Shown one piece after another: positions 33,973 through 42,630 of a stretch of 64,000 nucleotides of DNA. Where the stretch lies: assembly GCF_965199065.1 (NCBI RefSeq), contig NZ_CBDAQN010000003.1, forward strand, positions 1 to 64,000, given 5' to 3'. The notes below the pieces were generated by a model. The model did not search any database. It saw only the letters and a program-made list of their open reading frames with translations, and was not told the DNA's origin. The first letter of the stretch is position 1; every line of letters starts with the position of its first letter. A program made the translations under genes and the position numbers. The DNA comes from Acidisoma sp965199065. Its GTDB lineage: Bacteria > Pseudomonadota > Alphaproteobacteria > Acetobacterales > Acetobacteraceae.

Positions 33973-34143
33973 TCAGTGCAGATTGGACAAGAGGCTATAG
34001 TTGGTCGATTGTAAGTCTTCGCACAGGTTGTTCGCTGCAGCTTGGCTTGCGTGTACAACCGCGGCGCCAGCGATCCAAGCTCCCCCGGCCAATGAAACCA
34101 AAGAGCCAATCACGAAAAACACTGTCAAAATAAAAGCGTTCAT
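33973..34143 (-). CDS. Small single-helix membrane protein (tentative)
   Basis: A 56-residue frame: a hydrophobic, glycine- and alanine-rich segment (about 3-36, ILTVFFVIGSLVSLAGGAWI at its start) and a short polar tail with one cysteine. GGAGA lies about nine bases before the ATG. The surrounding DNA is less GC-rich than average. No family is recognised and it could be chance. Apart from this frame, 33917-34281 holds nothing I can identify. Confidence 0.35.
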   Translation of the reverse strand: MNAFILTVFFVIGSLVSLAGGAWIAGAAVVHASQAAANNLCEDLQSTNYSLLSNLH

Positions 34144-34281
34144 ACTTAGAATCTCCACTTGATAAATGGAGATTTAGCGGGGACAAACTACCTTTTTGCT
34201 TCAGCCCCCTGCTACATCAACACGACTGTAATCAAGCAACCCCCGTATCGCGTTCTGCACGCGAAACTTCGAATTTAGGAA

Positions 34282-34713
34282 CTAGGGAGACAAGGCAGCT
34301 CCTGGAGTGCCTTTTCGGTCGGGCGCGGGCTCTGCAAAGGGAAGAGGTTGATCGATCGCCAGCCGCATTGCCACGATCTCCTGTTGCTGATCCACAATGA
34401 TCTTCTGCGCAATACGACGCAGTTGCTCGTTGTGACCGTAGAGGAGTTCCGCTTTGGCCATGTCGATCGCCGCCTGATGATGAGGAATCATCATAGCCGC
34501 GAAATCTTTGTCGGCATCACCTGAAGGCTTGATTGTCATGGCCTCCATCATCTTGTCCATCGCAATCTGGTTCTGGGCCAGGAATGGAGCCTCTGCCGAA
34601 ACTGCCGACGCAGAGCCTGCAAAGGCGCTATGAATGGCGATCGTTCCCTCAGCGGAGCCGGCTGCGACTGCAAGAACAAACGCGGCCCGGAGATATGGGT
34701 GAGAAACAATCAT
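34282..34713 (-). CDS. DUF305 family exported protein (CopM-like)
   Basis: A 143-residue protein with a signal peptide and the ferritin-like DUF305 motif FAAMMIPHHQAAIDMAKAEL, with its His-His pair, followed by RIAQKIIVDQQQEIVAM. In cyanobacteria CopM binds copper in the periplasm, and the same role is possible here. The ATG at 34713 has GGAGG six bases upstream; an in-frame ATG further upstream lacks this. It is alone on its strand, and the signal region contains Ala-rich low-complexity sequence. Confidence 0.85.
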   Translation of the reverse strand: MIVSHPYLRAAFVLAVAAGSAEGTIAIHSAFAGSASAVSAEAPFLAQNQIAMDKMMEAMTIKPSGDADKDFAAMMIPHHQAAIDMAKAELLYGHNEQLRRIAQKIIVDQQQEIVAMRLAIDQPLPFAEPAPDRKGTPGAALSP

Positions 34714-34888
34714 GGAGCCTCCTGCCAGCCGCAAGTCGCGCGGCTCGTTGATCGACAATCGCCGAAGTTACTTCTCCATCAGCGATCGTCCAGCGCTTGA
34801 AGACATGTTACCGCGGATCGGGGTCGGGATGCACCATGCGGCGGAGGGTCTCTGCCGCCACGGCCGGGATGACAGTTCTGAACAGAGG

Positions 34889-35125
34889 CTAACGGACGAG
34901 GTAGTCGATCTGACACCGGGAGAGGCCGATATCTCGAAGTGCGGCATCACTCATAGCGTTAAGTTCCTTGCGGGATTGGGTACGACACCAGTGGAGATAG
35001 ATCCCGTTGCAAAGCGTTTGGAACAGCACCTTCAGAACGTTGCGGCGGACCGACCCGACTACCGGCATCGCATCGCCAACTGGATCGATGTAGGCCGGCC
35101 TAGCCGACTTCACCTGTTCAATCAT
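34889..35125 (-). CDS. DUF1127 family small protein
   Basis: A 78-residue basic protein. The C-terminal half (SRKELNAMSDAALRDIGLSR) is the DUF1127 signature. Short DUF1127 proteins of alphaproteobacteria bind RNA and influence sRNA turnover and growth-phase behaviour. The N-terminal extension here is ordinary. It starts with ATG at 35125. No operon partners. Confidence 0.8.
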   Translation of the reverse strand: MIEQVKSARPAYIDPVGDAMPVVGSVRRNVLKVLFQTLCNGIYLHWCRTQSRKELNAMSDAALRDIGLSRCQIDYLVR

Positions 35126-35508
35126 CGTATTTACTCCGTCGTTATGAGCCTTCGTTTGACGGTTGCGCGCTTCTCTCTGATGACGTTTTACCGTCGACGG
35201 ATTACGGCGGTAACGAGGGGCTTGAGCGGCCGGTCCTCATCTCAGATCGCTTTTTGGAGCCGATGATTTGGAATTCCGATCCCGGCGAAGCGCCTTCTGG
35301 CGAGGCGTCTGTAGCGCATGGTGTGGCGGCTGTGCTGTTTTTGGCGATGAGCGCCGACGGCGGCGGCTCCTGGAAGCGCCCGTCTACAGCCGTTTGTGGC
35401 CTCGTCACCCCGGTTCGAAAACTTGATCATATGAGCCACGAGAAAGGCTGTAACGGCTCGCCAAGTCTGTGGGCGAGAGTAACCACTCGCTACTCAGGGA
35501 GCCGCACA
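35126..35508. other. Intergenic region without recognised content
   Basis: About 380 bases. Several overlapping frames exist on both strands but none has a ribosome binding site or familiar sequence. It should contain the promoters of the DUF1127 gene (minus) and of the small exported protein (plus). Confidence 0.45.
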
Positions 35509-35718
35509 ATGCGCCATCTTCACGTTCTTCCCGGGGCCTCCGGGCTCATCCTCTTGGCCGCTACCAGCTTGGCCCTTGCGCAAACGGCAACCCAGCCGCC
35601 GAAATCCGGTGATGCCGGCTCGAGCAGATCGGTGACCAAGGCCACGCCTAGTCACAATTATGCCACGGCTTCCGGCAATCCCAGCCAGCCGAAAGACAAT
35701 GGAACGGTGCCGAAGTAA
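35509..35718 (+). CDS. Small exported hypothetical protein
   Basis: A 69-residue product. A clear signal peptide (GLILLAATSLALA, cleavage likely after residue 24) precedes a short Gln/Pro/Ser/Thr-rich mature part with no predicted fold (TQPPKSGDAGSS, SQPKDNGTVPK). AGGGAG lies eight bases before the ATG, which settles the start. Similar tiny secreted proteins are common in Acetobacteraceae and Rhizobiales but have no known function. Confidence 0.6.
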   Translation: MRHLHVLPGASGLILLAATSLALAQTATQPPKSGDAGSSRSVTKATPSHNYATASGNPSQPKDNGTVPK

Positions 35719-35871
35719 GGTTCGGGAGCTAGGCGTGATGCGAGAACCTGCTTACCACGCTACAATCGAGCCGCCGATCATCGGCAGCAACTGCTAGCCT
35801 AGGACCCTCTCAGCGGCGTTCGCCTACGCGCCTTGAAGCGGGCAAAGTGCAGTCGGGAATGGAGTTTTGTC

Positions 35872-36261
35872 ATGCCTCGCCCTGACCGCGACGAGATCCT
35901 GTCGGATATGCTGGCCATACTCGCACGCACGGACCGGCTTCATCGGGAGGGTTTCGGCCCGACGACAGGCGCCTGGGAACCTCCCGTGGACGTGCTGGAG
36001 ACCGAGACCGATCTCCTTATCGTCATTGCGCTTCCTGGTGTGGCGCCGGACGACGTGGATGTTCTGTTCGGTAACGGCGAACTGACTGTCCGCGGCACTC
36101 GCCGCTGGCCCTGCCTGCAGCGCCCCGCGCGCGTCTATCGGGTCGAACTGCCCCACGGCCGCTTCGAACGCCGCCTGCCTCTCCCGCCGGGGGCCTACAA
36201 GCTCGCGGGACAGGAGCACAAGGACGGCTGCCTTATCCTGACAATGCGGAAACTCGGATGA
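35872..36261 (+). CDS. Hsp20/alpha-crystallin small heat-shock protein
   Basis: A 129-residue ATP-independent chaperone. The alpha-crystallin domain starts near WEPPVDVLETETDLLIVIALPGV and ends with GCLILTMRKLG (cited in parts); the usual GVL motif is replaced by GCL. There is no C-terminal I-x-I tail, so large oligomers may not form. The ATG at 35872 has GGAG nine bases upstream; a TTG further upstream is less likely. It overlaps lon by four bases (ATGA), giving a coupled chaperone-protease pair. Confidence 0.88.
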   Translation: MPRPDRDEILSDMLAILARTDRLHREGFGPTTGAWEPPVDVLETETDLLIVIALPGVAPDDVDVLFGNGELTVRGTRRWPCLQRPARVYRVELPHGRFERRLPLPPGAYKLAGQEHKDGCLILTMRKLG

Positions 36262-38633
36262 TGGATATTTCGGACACCGCTCAGGCTGACGCGACAAGCG
36301 CCGCCGGTACGCTGATCCTGCTGGCCGTCACGGACACGGTTATCATGCCGGGCACGGTCGTTCCGCTGGCCATTGGTCGCCCAAGCGCCGCGGCGGCTCT
36401 GCAGGAGGCCGCGCGCACGGACCGGCACCTCGCCGTGGTGCTGTTGCGGGAGCCCTTTCCGGAGACGCCCGCCTTTCGCGATCTCCATTCCTTCGGGACG
36501 GAGGTTCGCCTGCTCCGCTATTTCACGGGGCGGGACGGCTCTCACAATGCCATCGTTCAGGGGATCGGCCGGCTGCGGCCACAGGCCTTCTTCGCCACCG
36601 AGCCGTTCCCATCCCTTGCGTTCGAGCCTGTGGCGGAGCCCACCGAACGGACGCCGGAGATCGATGCCCGCGCGCACCAACTTCGTGAGCGCGCGCTCGA
36701 CCTCCTCAAGCTGGTCGACCAGGCTCCCGCAGAAATCGCCAACGTGGTGCGTTCGCTCGAGCCTCCAGGTGCGCTGGCGGACTTCGTGACCGGACTGCTG
36801 GACCTCTCGCCTTTTGAGAAGCAGGAGATCCTGGAAACCGTGGCACTTCTGCCGCGGCTGGACCGAGTGATCACTCGCCTCGCTTACCGCTACGAGGTGC
36901 TGCGGCTCTCGAGCGATATCGGTCAGCAGACCCGTGCGGCCATGGAGGGACGGCAGAGGGAGTTTCTCCTGCGGGAGCAGCTGAAGGCTATCCAGAAGGA
37001 GCTGGGCGAATCCGACGACGAGGCGCCGGAGCTTGAAGACCTCAAGCGCAAGCTGGACCAGTCCGGGATGCCCGAGGATGTCGCCGTCCAGGCGAACCGC
37101 GAGTTGCGGCGCCTGAAGCGGATGCCGGAGGGTGCGGCCGAATCCGGCATGGTCCGGTCCTACCTCGAAGCGCTGGCGGAGTTGCCCTGGGGGATTGAGG
37201 ACAAGCCGCCGATCGATATAACCGTCGCCCGTCGCGTGCTCGACGAAGACCATTTCGGCCTGGAGAAGATCAAGCGGCGCATCTTGGAGTTCCTCGCCGT
37301 CCGGAAACTCAATCCGGACGGACGGGGCCCGATCCTGTGCTTCGTCGGGCCGCCGGGCGTCGGCAAGACTTCGCTCGGCCAGTCCATCGCTCGGGCGATG
37401 GACCGCAAGTTCGTCCGGGTCAGCCTCGGCGGGGTGCATGACGAGGCGGAAATCCGCGGGCATCGACGCACCTATGTCGGCGCGATGCCGGGCAACATCA
37501 TCCAGGCGATACGCCGCGTCGGCGAGCGGGACTGCGTCGTGATGCTCGACGAGATCGACAAGCTCGGCGCCGGAGGGTTCCAGGGCGATCCGGCCTCTGC
37601 TCTGCTCGAAGTTCTGGACCCGGCGCAAAACGCCACCTTCCGAGATGCCTATCTTGGCGTGCCCTTCGACCTCAGCCGCGTTCTGTTCATCGCGACGGCC
37701 AACGTGCTGGACACAATCCCCGGCCCGCTAAGAGATCGGATGGAGGTCGTCTCCCTGTCCGGCTACACGGCCGAGGAAAAAGCGACGATTGCGCGCGGCC
37801 ACCTGATCCCGCGCCAGCTGGCGGAGAACGGCCTCACCTCTACGGCCGTCGACATAGACGATGGCGCCCTCGCCCTCATCATCGAGGGCTACACCCGAGA
37901 GGCCGGGGTGCGGAGCCTGGAACGAACGATCGGAGCCGTTATGCGAAACGTCGCCGTCCGGGTGGCGGAGGGCGAGGTCACGCGCGTCCATGTCGATGCG
38001 GCCGAAGTCGAGCGCATCCTCGGGGCGCGGCGCTTCGACGCGGAGGTGGCGCAGCTGGCCTCGATCGCAGGTGTCGCAACCGGACTAGCCTGGACCCCGG
38101 TTGGCGGCGACATTCTCTTCATCGAAGCGAGCCGCATGCCGGGCAGCGGCAAGTTGATCCTGACGGGACAGCTGGGTGAGGTCATGCGGGAAAGCGCACA
38201 GGCGGCGATGAGTCTTCTGAAAACGCGCGCGGCCGCGATGGGGATCGACGCCGACCTCTTCACCCAGAAAGATGTGCATGTGCATGTGCCTGCTGGTGCC
38301 ACGCCGAAGGATGGCCCGTCTGCCGGCGTCGCCATGTTCGTGGCGCTGGCTTCCGTTATGACAGGGCGTGCGGTTCCGCCGACGATTGCCATGACCGGCG
38401 AAATCAGCCTCCGCGGGCTTGTCCTCCCGGTAGGTGGCATTCGCGAGAAGGTCATCGCCGCGGCTCAGGCGGGCATCAAGACGGTGATGCTTCCGGCGCG
38501 CAACCGCCGCGATTACGAGGACATTCCCAGCGGAGCCCAGGCGGCGCTCCGGTTTATTTGGCTCGACACCGTCGATGACGCCCTCGCGCCAACGATCGGG
38601 CTACTGGAGCCTCGGCTGGCGGCGAAGGACTGA
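36258..38633 (+). CDS. lon: Lon protease (S16), hsp20-linked copy
   Basis: A 791-residue ATP-dependent protease. It has an N-terminal substrate domain (about 15-210), the Walker A motif GPPGVGKT at about 364-371, Walker B VVMLDEID, and a proteolytic domain with catalytic Ser688 in PKDGPSAG and Lys731 in IREKV. Complete and intact. The coupling to hsp20 resembles secondary Lon copies found in stress-tolerance islands, so this is probably not the housekeeping Lon. No ClpX or HU gene, the usual neighbours of the primary lon, is next to it. Confidence 0.95.
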   Translation: MMDISDTAQADATSAAGTLILLAVTDTVIMPGTVVPLAIGRPSAAAALQEAARTDRHLAVVLLREPFPETPAFRDLHSFGTEVRLLRYFTGRDGSHNAIVQGIGRLRPQAFFATEPFPSLAFEPVAEPTERTPEIDARAHQLRERALDLLKLVDQAPAEIANVVRSLEPPGALADFVTGLLDLSPFEKQEILETVALLPRLDRVITRLAYRYEVLRLSSDIGQQTRAAMEGRQREFLLREQLKAIQKELGESDDEAPELEDLKRKLDQSGMPEDVAVQANRELRRLKRMPEGAAESGMVRSYLEALAELPWGIEDKPPIDITVARRVLDEDHFGLEKIKRRILEFLAVRKLNPDGRGPILCFVGPPGVGKTSLGQSIARAMDRKFVRVSLGGVHDEAEIRGHRRTYVGAMPGNIIQAIRRVGERDCVVMLDEIDKLGAGGFQGDPASALLEVLDPAQNATFRDAYLGVPFDLSRVLFIATANVLDTIPGPLRDRMEVVSLSGYTAEEKATIARGHLIPRQLAENGLTSTAVDIDDGALALIIEGYTREAGVRSLERTIGAVMRNVAVRVAEGEVTRVHVDAAEVERILGARRFDAEVAQLASIAGVATGLAWTPVGGDILFIEASRMPGSGKLILTGQLGEVMRESAQAAMSLLKTRAAAMGIDADLFTQKDVHVHVPAGATPKDGPSAGVAMFVALASVMTGRAVPPTIAMTGEISLRGLVLPVGGIREKVIAAAQAGIKTVMLPARNRRDYEDIPSGAQAALRFIWLDTVDDALAPTIGLLEPRLAAKD

Positions 38634-38654
38634 TCGCTGAGGTGGCGACCGCCC

Positions 38655-39383
38655 TCAGGAAGAGACTGCCTGGGCAGCCTGTTTGATCACATCGAGCACG
38701 ACGTCTGGAGAAGAGACGGGGATCGCGTGCGAAGACCGCACCTCGGTCACGTGAGACCGGGCACGATCCGCTTCGAACTGGAATTCTTCCTGGGGAATGA
38801 CCGGATCAAGCAGAGGTCTGATTTGCCAGCTTGGCTTGGTGGTCCATGCCGCTGATGTCAGCACGTCGCTGAGGGCGCTTGCGGCAATGGGGCGTTGGGT
38901 GGCGATCATGAGGGCGAGCTTGTCCTCAGGCACATCAGCGGCAAGGAGGTAGGCGTATCTGTCCGGCTTGATGAGAATATTCGTGCCGGTAGTGCCGTCC
39001 GGCAAGGTGAAAGGGATCAGATCGGCGGAGGTGGCGAAGTCGCCGCCGGGAAACCGAGTGAGACAGTCATTTGCACATTCCCCCACCGCGGGCATAGGGG
39101 AACCCGCGTAGATGAGGCCCTTGACCTTAGGATCGTCCCCGGCCTGGGTGATAACGGCCCCGCCATAGGCGTGGGAAACGAGGAGCACAGGCCCCTCGAT
39201 CGTGTCCAACAGGCTTTGCAAATAGGCCGCGTCACTGGCAACGCCGCGCAAGGGATTGGAGAAGACCTTAACGGGGTAGCCGTCGCGCTGGAGCCCCTGG
39301 ATCACGCCATGGGTCCAGAGCGACGAATCTTCGACGGCGCCGTGCACGAGCACTATGGTAGGCTTTGATGTGTCGATAGCCAT
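38655..39383 (-). CDS. Alpha/beta hydrolase with substituted nucleophile
   Basis: A 242-residue protein of the salicylate-esterase-like group. TIVLVHGAVEDSSLW gives the oxyanion loop, and NPLRGVASDAAYL is the group hallmark. The nucleophile elbow, normally GHSYGG, reads SHAYGG: the catalytic serine is Ala72 (codon GCC). The candidate catalytic His remains in SSHAIP. It is thus probably not an ordinary esterase, and may be a binding protein or lyase. GGAGG before the ATG at 39383 fixes the start. Confidence 0.85.
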   Translation of the reverse strand: MAIDTSKPTIVLVHGAVEDSSLWTHGVIQGLQRDGYPVKVFSNPLRGVASDAAYLQSLLDTIEGPVLLVSHAYGGAVITQAGDDPKVKGLIYAGSPMPAVGECANDCLTRFPGGDFATSADLIPFTLPDGTTGTNILIKPDRYAYLLAADVPEDKLALMIATQRPIAASALSDVLTSAAWTTKPSWQIRPLLDPVIPQEEFQFEADRARSHVTEVRSSHAIPVSSPDVVLDVIKQAAQAVSS

Positions 39384-39495
39384 GCAAGTGCCTCCGACTG
39401 CTCGATGCAACCTGCCGATTGCGGCTTAGCCTCGCGGCAAAATAAACTCCCCCACAATTATCGTCCGTTGGACAACGGGGAGCCTTTGTGAGGCT

Positions 39496-39795
39496 TTACT
39501 TCTGGGCAATCACCTGAAGCCGGTAAGCTTTGGGAGCCGCTGAGAACAACTCCTCCGCCTTCTCTACAAGCTCCCTGCCAGCTTCGCCGTTCAGGTGAGC
39601 CTCACGGTCAGCTTCAACTTCAAAAGTATCGAAGATACGATAAGCGCCCGCCTGCCCTTCAACTCTTGCCGCATGCCAAGACAGCGTTCCTGGCTCGCCT
39701 CGTACCAGGGAAGCCTCCTTTTCTAAAAAGGCCTCGACTTCGGATTCCTTTCCTGGTTTAGCCTGCAACTCAACAAGTAGCGCCAGCCTCGCCAT
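39496..39795 (-). CDS. Antibiotic biosynthesis monooxygenase (ABM/YgiN-like) protein
   Basis: A 99-residue dimeric ferredoxin-like protein. LLVELQAKPGKESEVEAFL at the N-terminus and YRIFDTFEVEADREAHLNGE in the middle (cited in part) match quinol monooxygenase YgiN and similar cofactor-free oxygenases. The substrate is unknown. It lies 112 bases downstream of the alpha/beta hydrolase start and on the same strand, so the two may be co-transcribed. Confidence 0.85.
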   Translation of the reverse strand: MARLALLVELQAKPGKESEVEAFLEKEASLVRGEPGTLSWHAARVEGQAGAYRIFDTFEVEADREAHLNGEAGRELVEKAEELFSAAPKAYRLQVIAQK

Positions 39796-39963
39796 CGGAA
39801 ATGTCCTCTACTTGAGCAGTCGATACCCGCTTACGTTCGTTCATAAAACTAGATTAATTGGCCGAACGCAACTTCAATGTGCTCGAGCTTACCTGACACG
39901 GCACCAGGGGCGTCGACCTCCAGGTGACGGGCGAGAACCTTTCGGCGGCGATATTTTGACTGG

Positions 39964-41271
39964 TTACAACGCGCGCTCAGCGCGGGTGGGCGCGGACCGC
40001 TCCCTCGCGCGCATTGAGGCCACGCTCGGCCGTGGGACCGTTAGCGTAAGGCCCGCGGCGATCAGCATGCTTGCCGCCATGAAAAGAAAGGACGCACCGT
40101 TGCCACCAGTGGCGCCGTTGAGGTAGCCCACGAAATAGGTGCCGATAAAGGAACCCAACGCGCCGCTACTGTTGATCAGGGCCATCGACGCCCCGGCGAC
40201 GTTGCGTGGAAGCAACTCTGTGATCCAGGCGAAGAACGGCCCGACGAAAGCGTATATCGCCGCCCCGCACACTACCAGCAACGCGTACGAGCCCCAGAAA
40301 TGATTGGGTCCGAGCAGGTAGGACGCAGAAAGGGCAAGCGATGCCAGCAACACGAACGGCCACACGACGCCCTTCCTCACTTGCCAGCGGTCCGAGACGA
40401 ACGAGACTATCAGCATCACGATCACTGCCGCGCAGTAAGGTCCGGCCGACAACCACCCGATGTCCACCATGCCGAGCTTCGAGCCGCTTTTCAGCATCGA
40501 CGGTAGCCAGAGGATAAAGCCGTAGCCCCCAATGCTGGCGAACAGGTACAGCAGGGACAACAGGATGACCGGGCGACTCAGGAACGCCTCGCGATAGCTT
40601 CGTACCGGCACGATGTGCTGCTGTTCCAATGCCAGCCGAGCCTCGATCGCGTCCCGCTCGGCCGGGCTGAGCCAAGCCGCGTCTCGGGGCGCGTCGTCGA
40701 TCAGCCGCCACCAGACCACGGCCCACAACACGGACGGTATCCCCTCGGCGATGAACATACCGCGCCAGCCGATGCTGCTGGCCAGGTAGCCGGAGACGAT
40801 CGACATCCACAGCACAGTGATCGGATTGCCCAGGATGAGGATTGTGTTGGCGCGCGACCGTTCACGGCCGGTGAACCAATGAGATAGAAGGATCAGCAGC
40901 CCAGGAAAGACCGTGCTCTCGACGACGCCCAACAGGAAACGGTCGGCGAAGAGCAGCGGCACGTCTCGGATGAGGCCGGTGGCCGCGGCGAGCACGCCCC
41001 AGGCGATCATACTCCAGAAGATCAGCCGCTTGGCGCTCCGCTGACCGGCATAGGCAGCGCCGGGTACCTGGGATAGGAAGTAGCCGAGGAAGAACAGCGA
41101 CCCCAGCAGCGACGAGGTGCTGGGACCGATGTGCAGGTCGTGCGCCATGCCAGCGGCGGCGCCGAAGCCGTAGTTGGCGCGATCAACATAAGCGATGCTG
41201 TATGTGATGAAGATGGCCGGGAGCAGCCTCAGCCAGCGCCGGGGTGACAAACCTGTTGTGGTATCAGAAAT
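39964..41271 (-). CDS. MFS transporter, anion:cation symporter (ACS) family
   Basis: A twelve-helix permease of about 435 residues, similar to carriers of sugar acids and other carboxylates. The N-terminal IAYVDRANYGFGAA and GRERSRANTILILGNP are ACS-type motifs. GGAGG at about 41277-41281 lies five bases before an in-frame ATT (41269-41271), which would give an N-terminus beginning SDTTTGLSPRRW. No ATG or GTG is available, and the first TTG (41248-41250) is too far from that site. I therefore propose the rare ATT start. The gene follows the RraA-like gene, probably as an operon. Confidence 0.88.
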   Translation of the reverse strand: MSDTTTGLSPRRWLRLLPAIFITYSIAYVDRANYGFGAAAGMAHDLHIGPSTSSLLGSLFFLGYFLSQVPGAAYAGQRSAKRLIFWSMIAWGVLAAATGLIRDVPLLFADRFLLGVVESTVFPGLLILLSHWFTGRERSRANTILILGNPITVLWMSIVSGYLASSIGWRGMFIAEGIPSVLWAVVWWRLIDDAPRDAAWLSPAERDAIEARLALEQQHIVPVRSYREAFLSRPVILLSLLYLFASIGGYGFILWLPSMLKSGSKLGMVDIGWLSAGPYCAAVIVMLIVSFVSDRWQVRKGVVWPFVLLASLALSASYLLGPNHFWGSYALLVVCGAAIYAFVGPFFAWITELLPRNVAGASMALINSSGALGSFIGTYFVGYLNGATGGNGASFLFMAASMLIAAGLTLTVPRPSVASMRARERSAPTRAERAL

Positions 41272-41379
41272 GACGACCTCCTGCGTTGCCGCACGGCACG
41301 ACAGCCTCGACGAGTTGTTAATTCAACGGATTGGACGGCGCCTCTCGATGACGCACTGTTGTATGGCGGACGGACAGCC

Positions 41380-42135
41380 TCACGCGGAACGGCCGCGGGC
41401 TTGCTGCCAGACCTTGTACTCGGCCTCGCCTTCAGCGTTCAGCGGGTAGTACTTCCGCATATCACCGCCTTCCGCCAAGCGGAGCCGCGAGAACACTTCC
41501 CATTCGGCATGCTCTCCGGCAATCTCGACCAGTTTGGGAGCGAGCCCGATCGGCACCAGCACGACGCCGTCGTCATCTGCTACGATGATGTCGCCGGGTA
41601 TGACGAGGACGTTCGCACAAGCGATCGGCACGTTGACCGCGAAGGGGATGATGTTTGTCTGCGCGTGATAGTTGGGCGTTACGTCCTTCACCCAGATACC
41701 GAGGTCCAACTCGGCAGCGGCGGCTGAGTCTCTGATGCAGCCGTCGATGACTACACCGGCACCTCCGCGTCCGGCAAAGAATGTAAGCATCATCTCGCCG
41801 AATATGCCGCTGCCAAGGTCACCGCGTGCATCGACAACCACAACGTCGCCCGGTTTTGTCGGATAAAGTACGTGACGATGCAACTGCTGCTCGGGGTTGT
41901 CATACTCCGCATCGCCGTAAAGATCTTCGCGCTTTGGCATGCACTGAAGGGTCAAGGCAGGCCCGGCAATGGTCCGGCCCTTTTTAAGGGGCTTTGGACC
42001 CCGGATGTGCGCGTCCCGGATCCCCATATGTCGGCTCAACTCACTGCTCAACGTCGCCGAACCGATTTTCGCAAGCGCATCCACCAGTTCGCGCGGCGGC
42101 CGCGCGATATCCTTGTAATCGAAGTTGAAGGTCAT
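41380..42135 (-). CDS. RraA-like / HMG aldolase-type protein
   Basis: A 251-residue protein of the RraA/4-hydroxy-4-methyl-2-oxoglutarate aldolase superfamily. The signature GVVIDGCIRDSA carries the Arg and Asp used for metal and substrate binding, and GDVVVVDARGDLGSGIFGE (cited in part) precedes it. The ATG at 42135 has GGAG six bases upstream. Located with an ACS carrier, a FadR-type regulator and an enolase-superfamily enzyme, it more likely cleaves or processes a sugar-acid intermediate than regulates RNase E. Confidence 0.85.
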   Translation of the reverse strand: MTFNFDYKDIARPPRELVDALAKIGSATLSSELSRHMGIRDAHIRGPKPLKKGRTIAGPALTLQCMPKREDLYGDAEYDNPEQQLHRHVLYPTKPGDVVVVDARGDLGSGIFGEMMLTFFAGRGGAGVVIDGCIRDSAAAAELDLGIWVKDVTPNYHAQTNIIPFAVNVPIACANVLVIPGDIIVADDDGVVLVPIGLAPKLVEIAGEHAEWEVFSRLRLAEGGDMRKYYPLNAEGEAEYKVWQQARGRSA

Positions 42136-42630
42136 TCTAATCTCCAAGCAATTTTAGGGGCGCGGATCAGGGCAGGCGCCGGCCCAGGATGGGATGGCTG
42201 CTTATCGTCATGCGAAGACTCGCCGAAACGTTGGGAGCCATTGGAAACCCTAGGCCATACCGGCGGCAACCAAAGCTGATGGGATGCCTCACCTTCTTCA
42301 ACCTGCTCTTTACAAGTCTTTTCATCTTCGTTGGACCGCTCTCGATACCCTGGGCGTGCACTATGTCGGCGCGGATGTTTCATCCACAGCGGTGCTAACA
42401 CCGGACGCGCATTTGAATGCGGGCAATGCTTTACGATTGCTTCAGCGAACTTCGCTGCTCGCTGGCATAAACACGAGAATAGATAAAGTCTCGTGCGGTC
42501 GAACCGCGCTAGAGCGGCGGCGCAATACTGTCGCGAAATGCGGTCTGAACATCGGTATCCCACCTCCCGAGCAGGCTGGGCGCAAGTGCTTTGCTGCACT
42601 TATCTACTTGTCGACTTGTCAGTCAGGCTC
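42136..42630. other. Divergent control region between the RraA-like gene and the GntR regulator
   Basis: About 495 bases separate the two divergent genes. Apart from the half-sites near 42606, I see no gene or clear operator. A frame on plus running into the regulator has no convincing upstream start. Confidence 0.45.
42606..42620 (+). promoter_or_regulatory. ACTTGTC half-sites before the GntR regulator gene
   Basis: ACTTGTC-G-ACTTGTC contains the same half-site as the near-perfect palindrome upstream of the enolase-superfamily gene at 43552. Here the second half is in direct rather than inverted orientation. A weak autoregulatory site is inferred. Confidence 0.4.
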
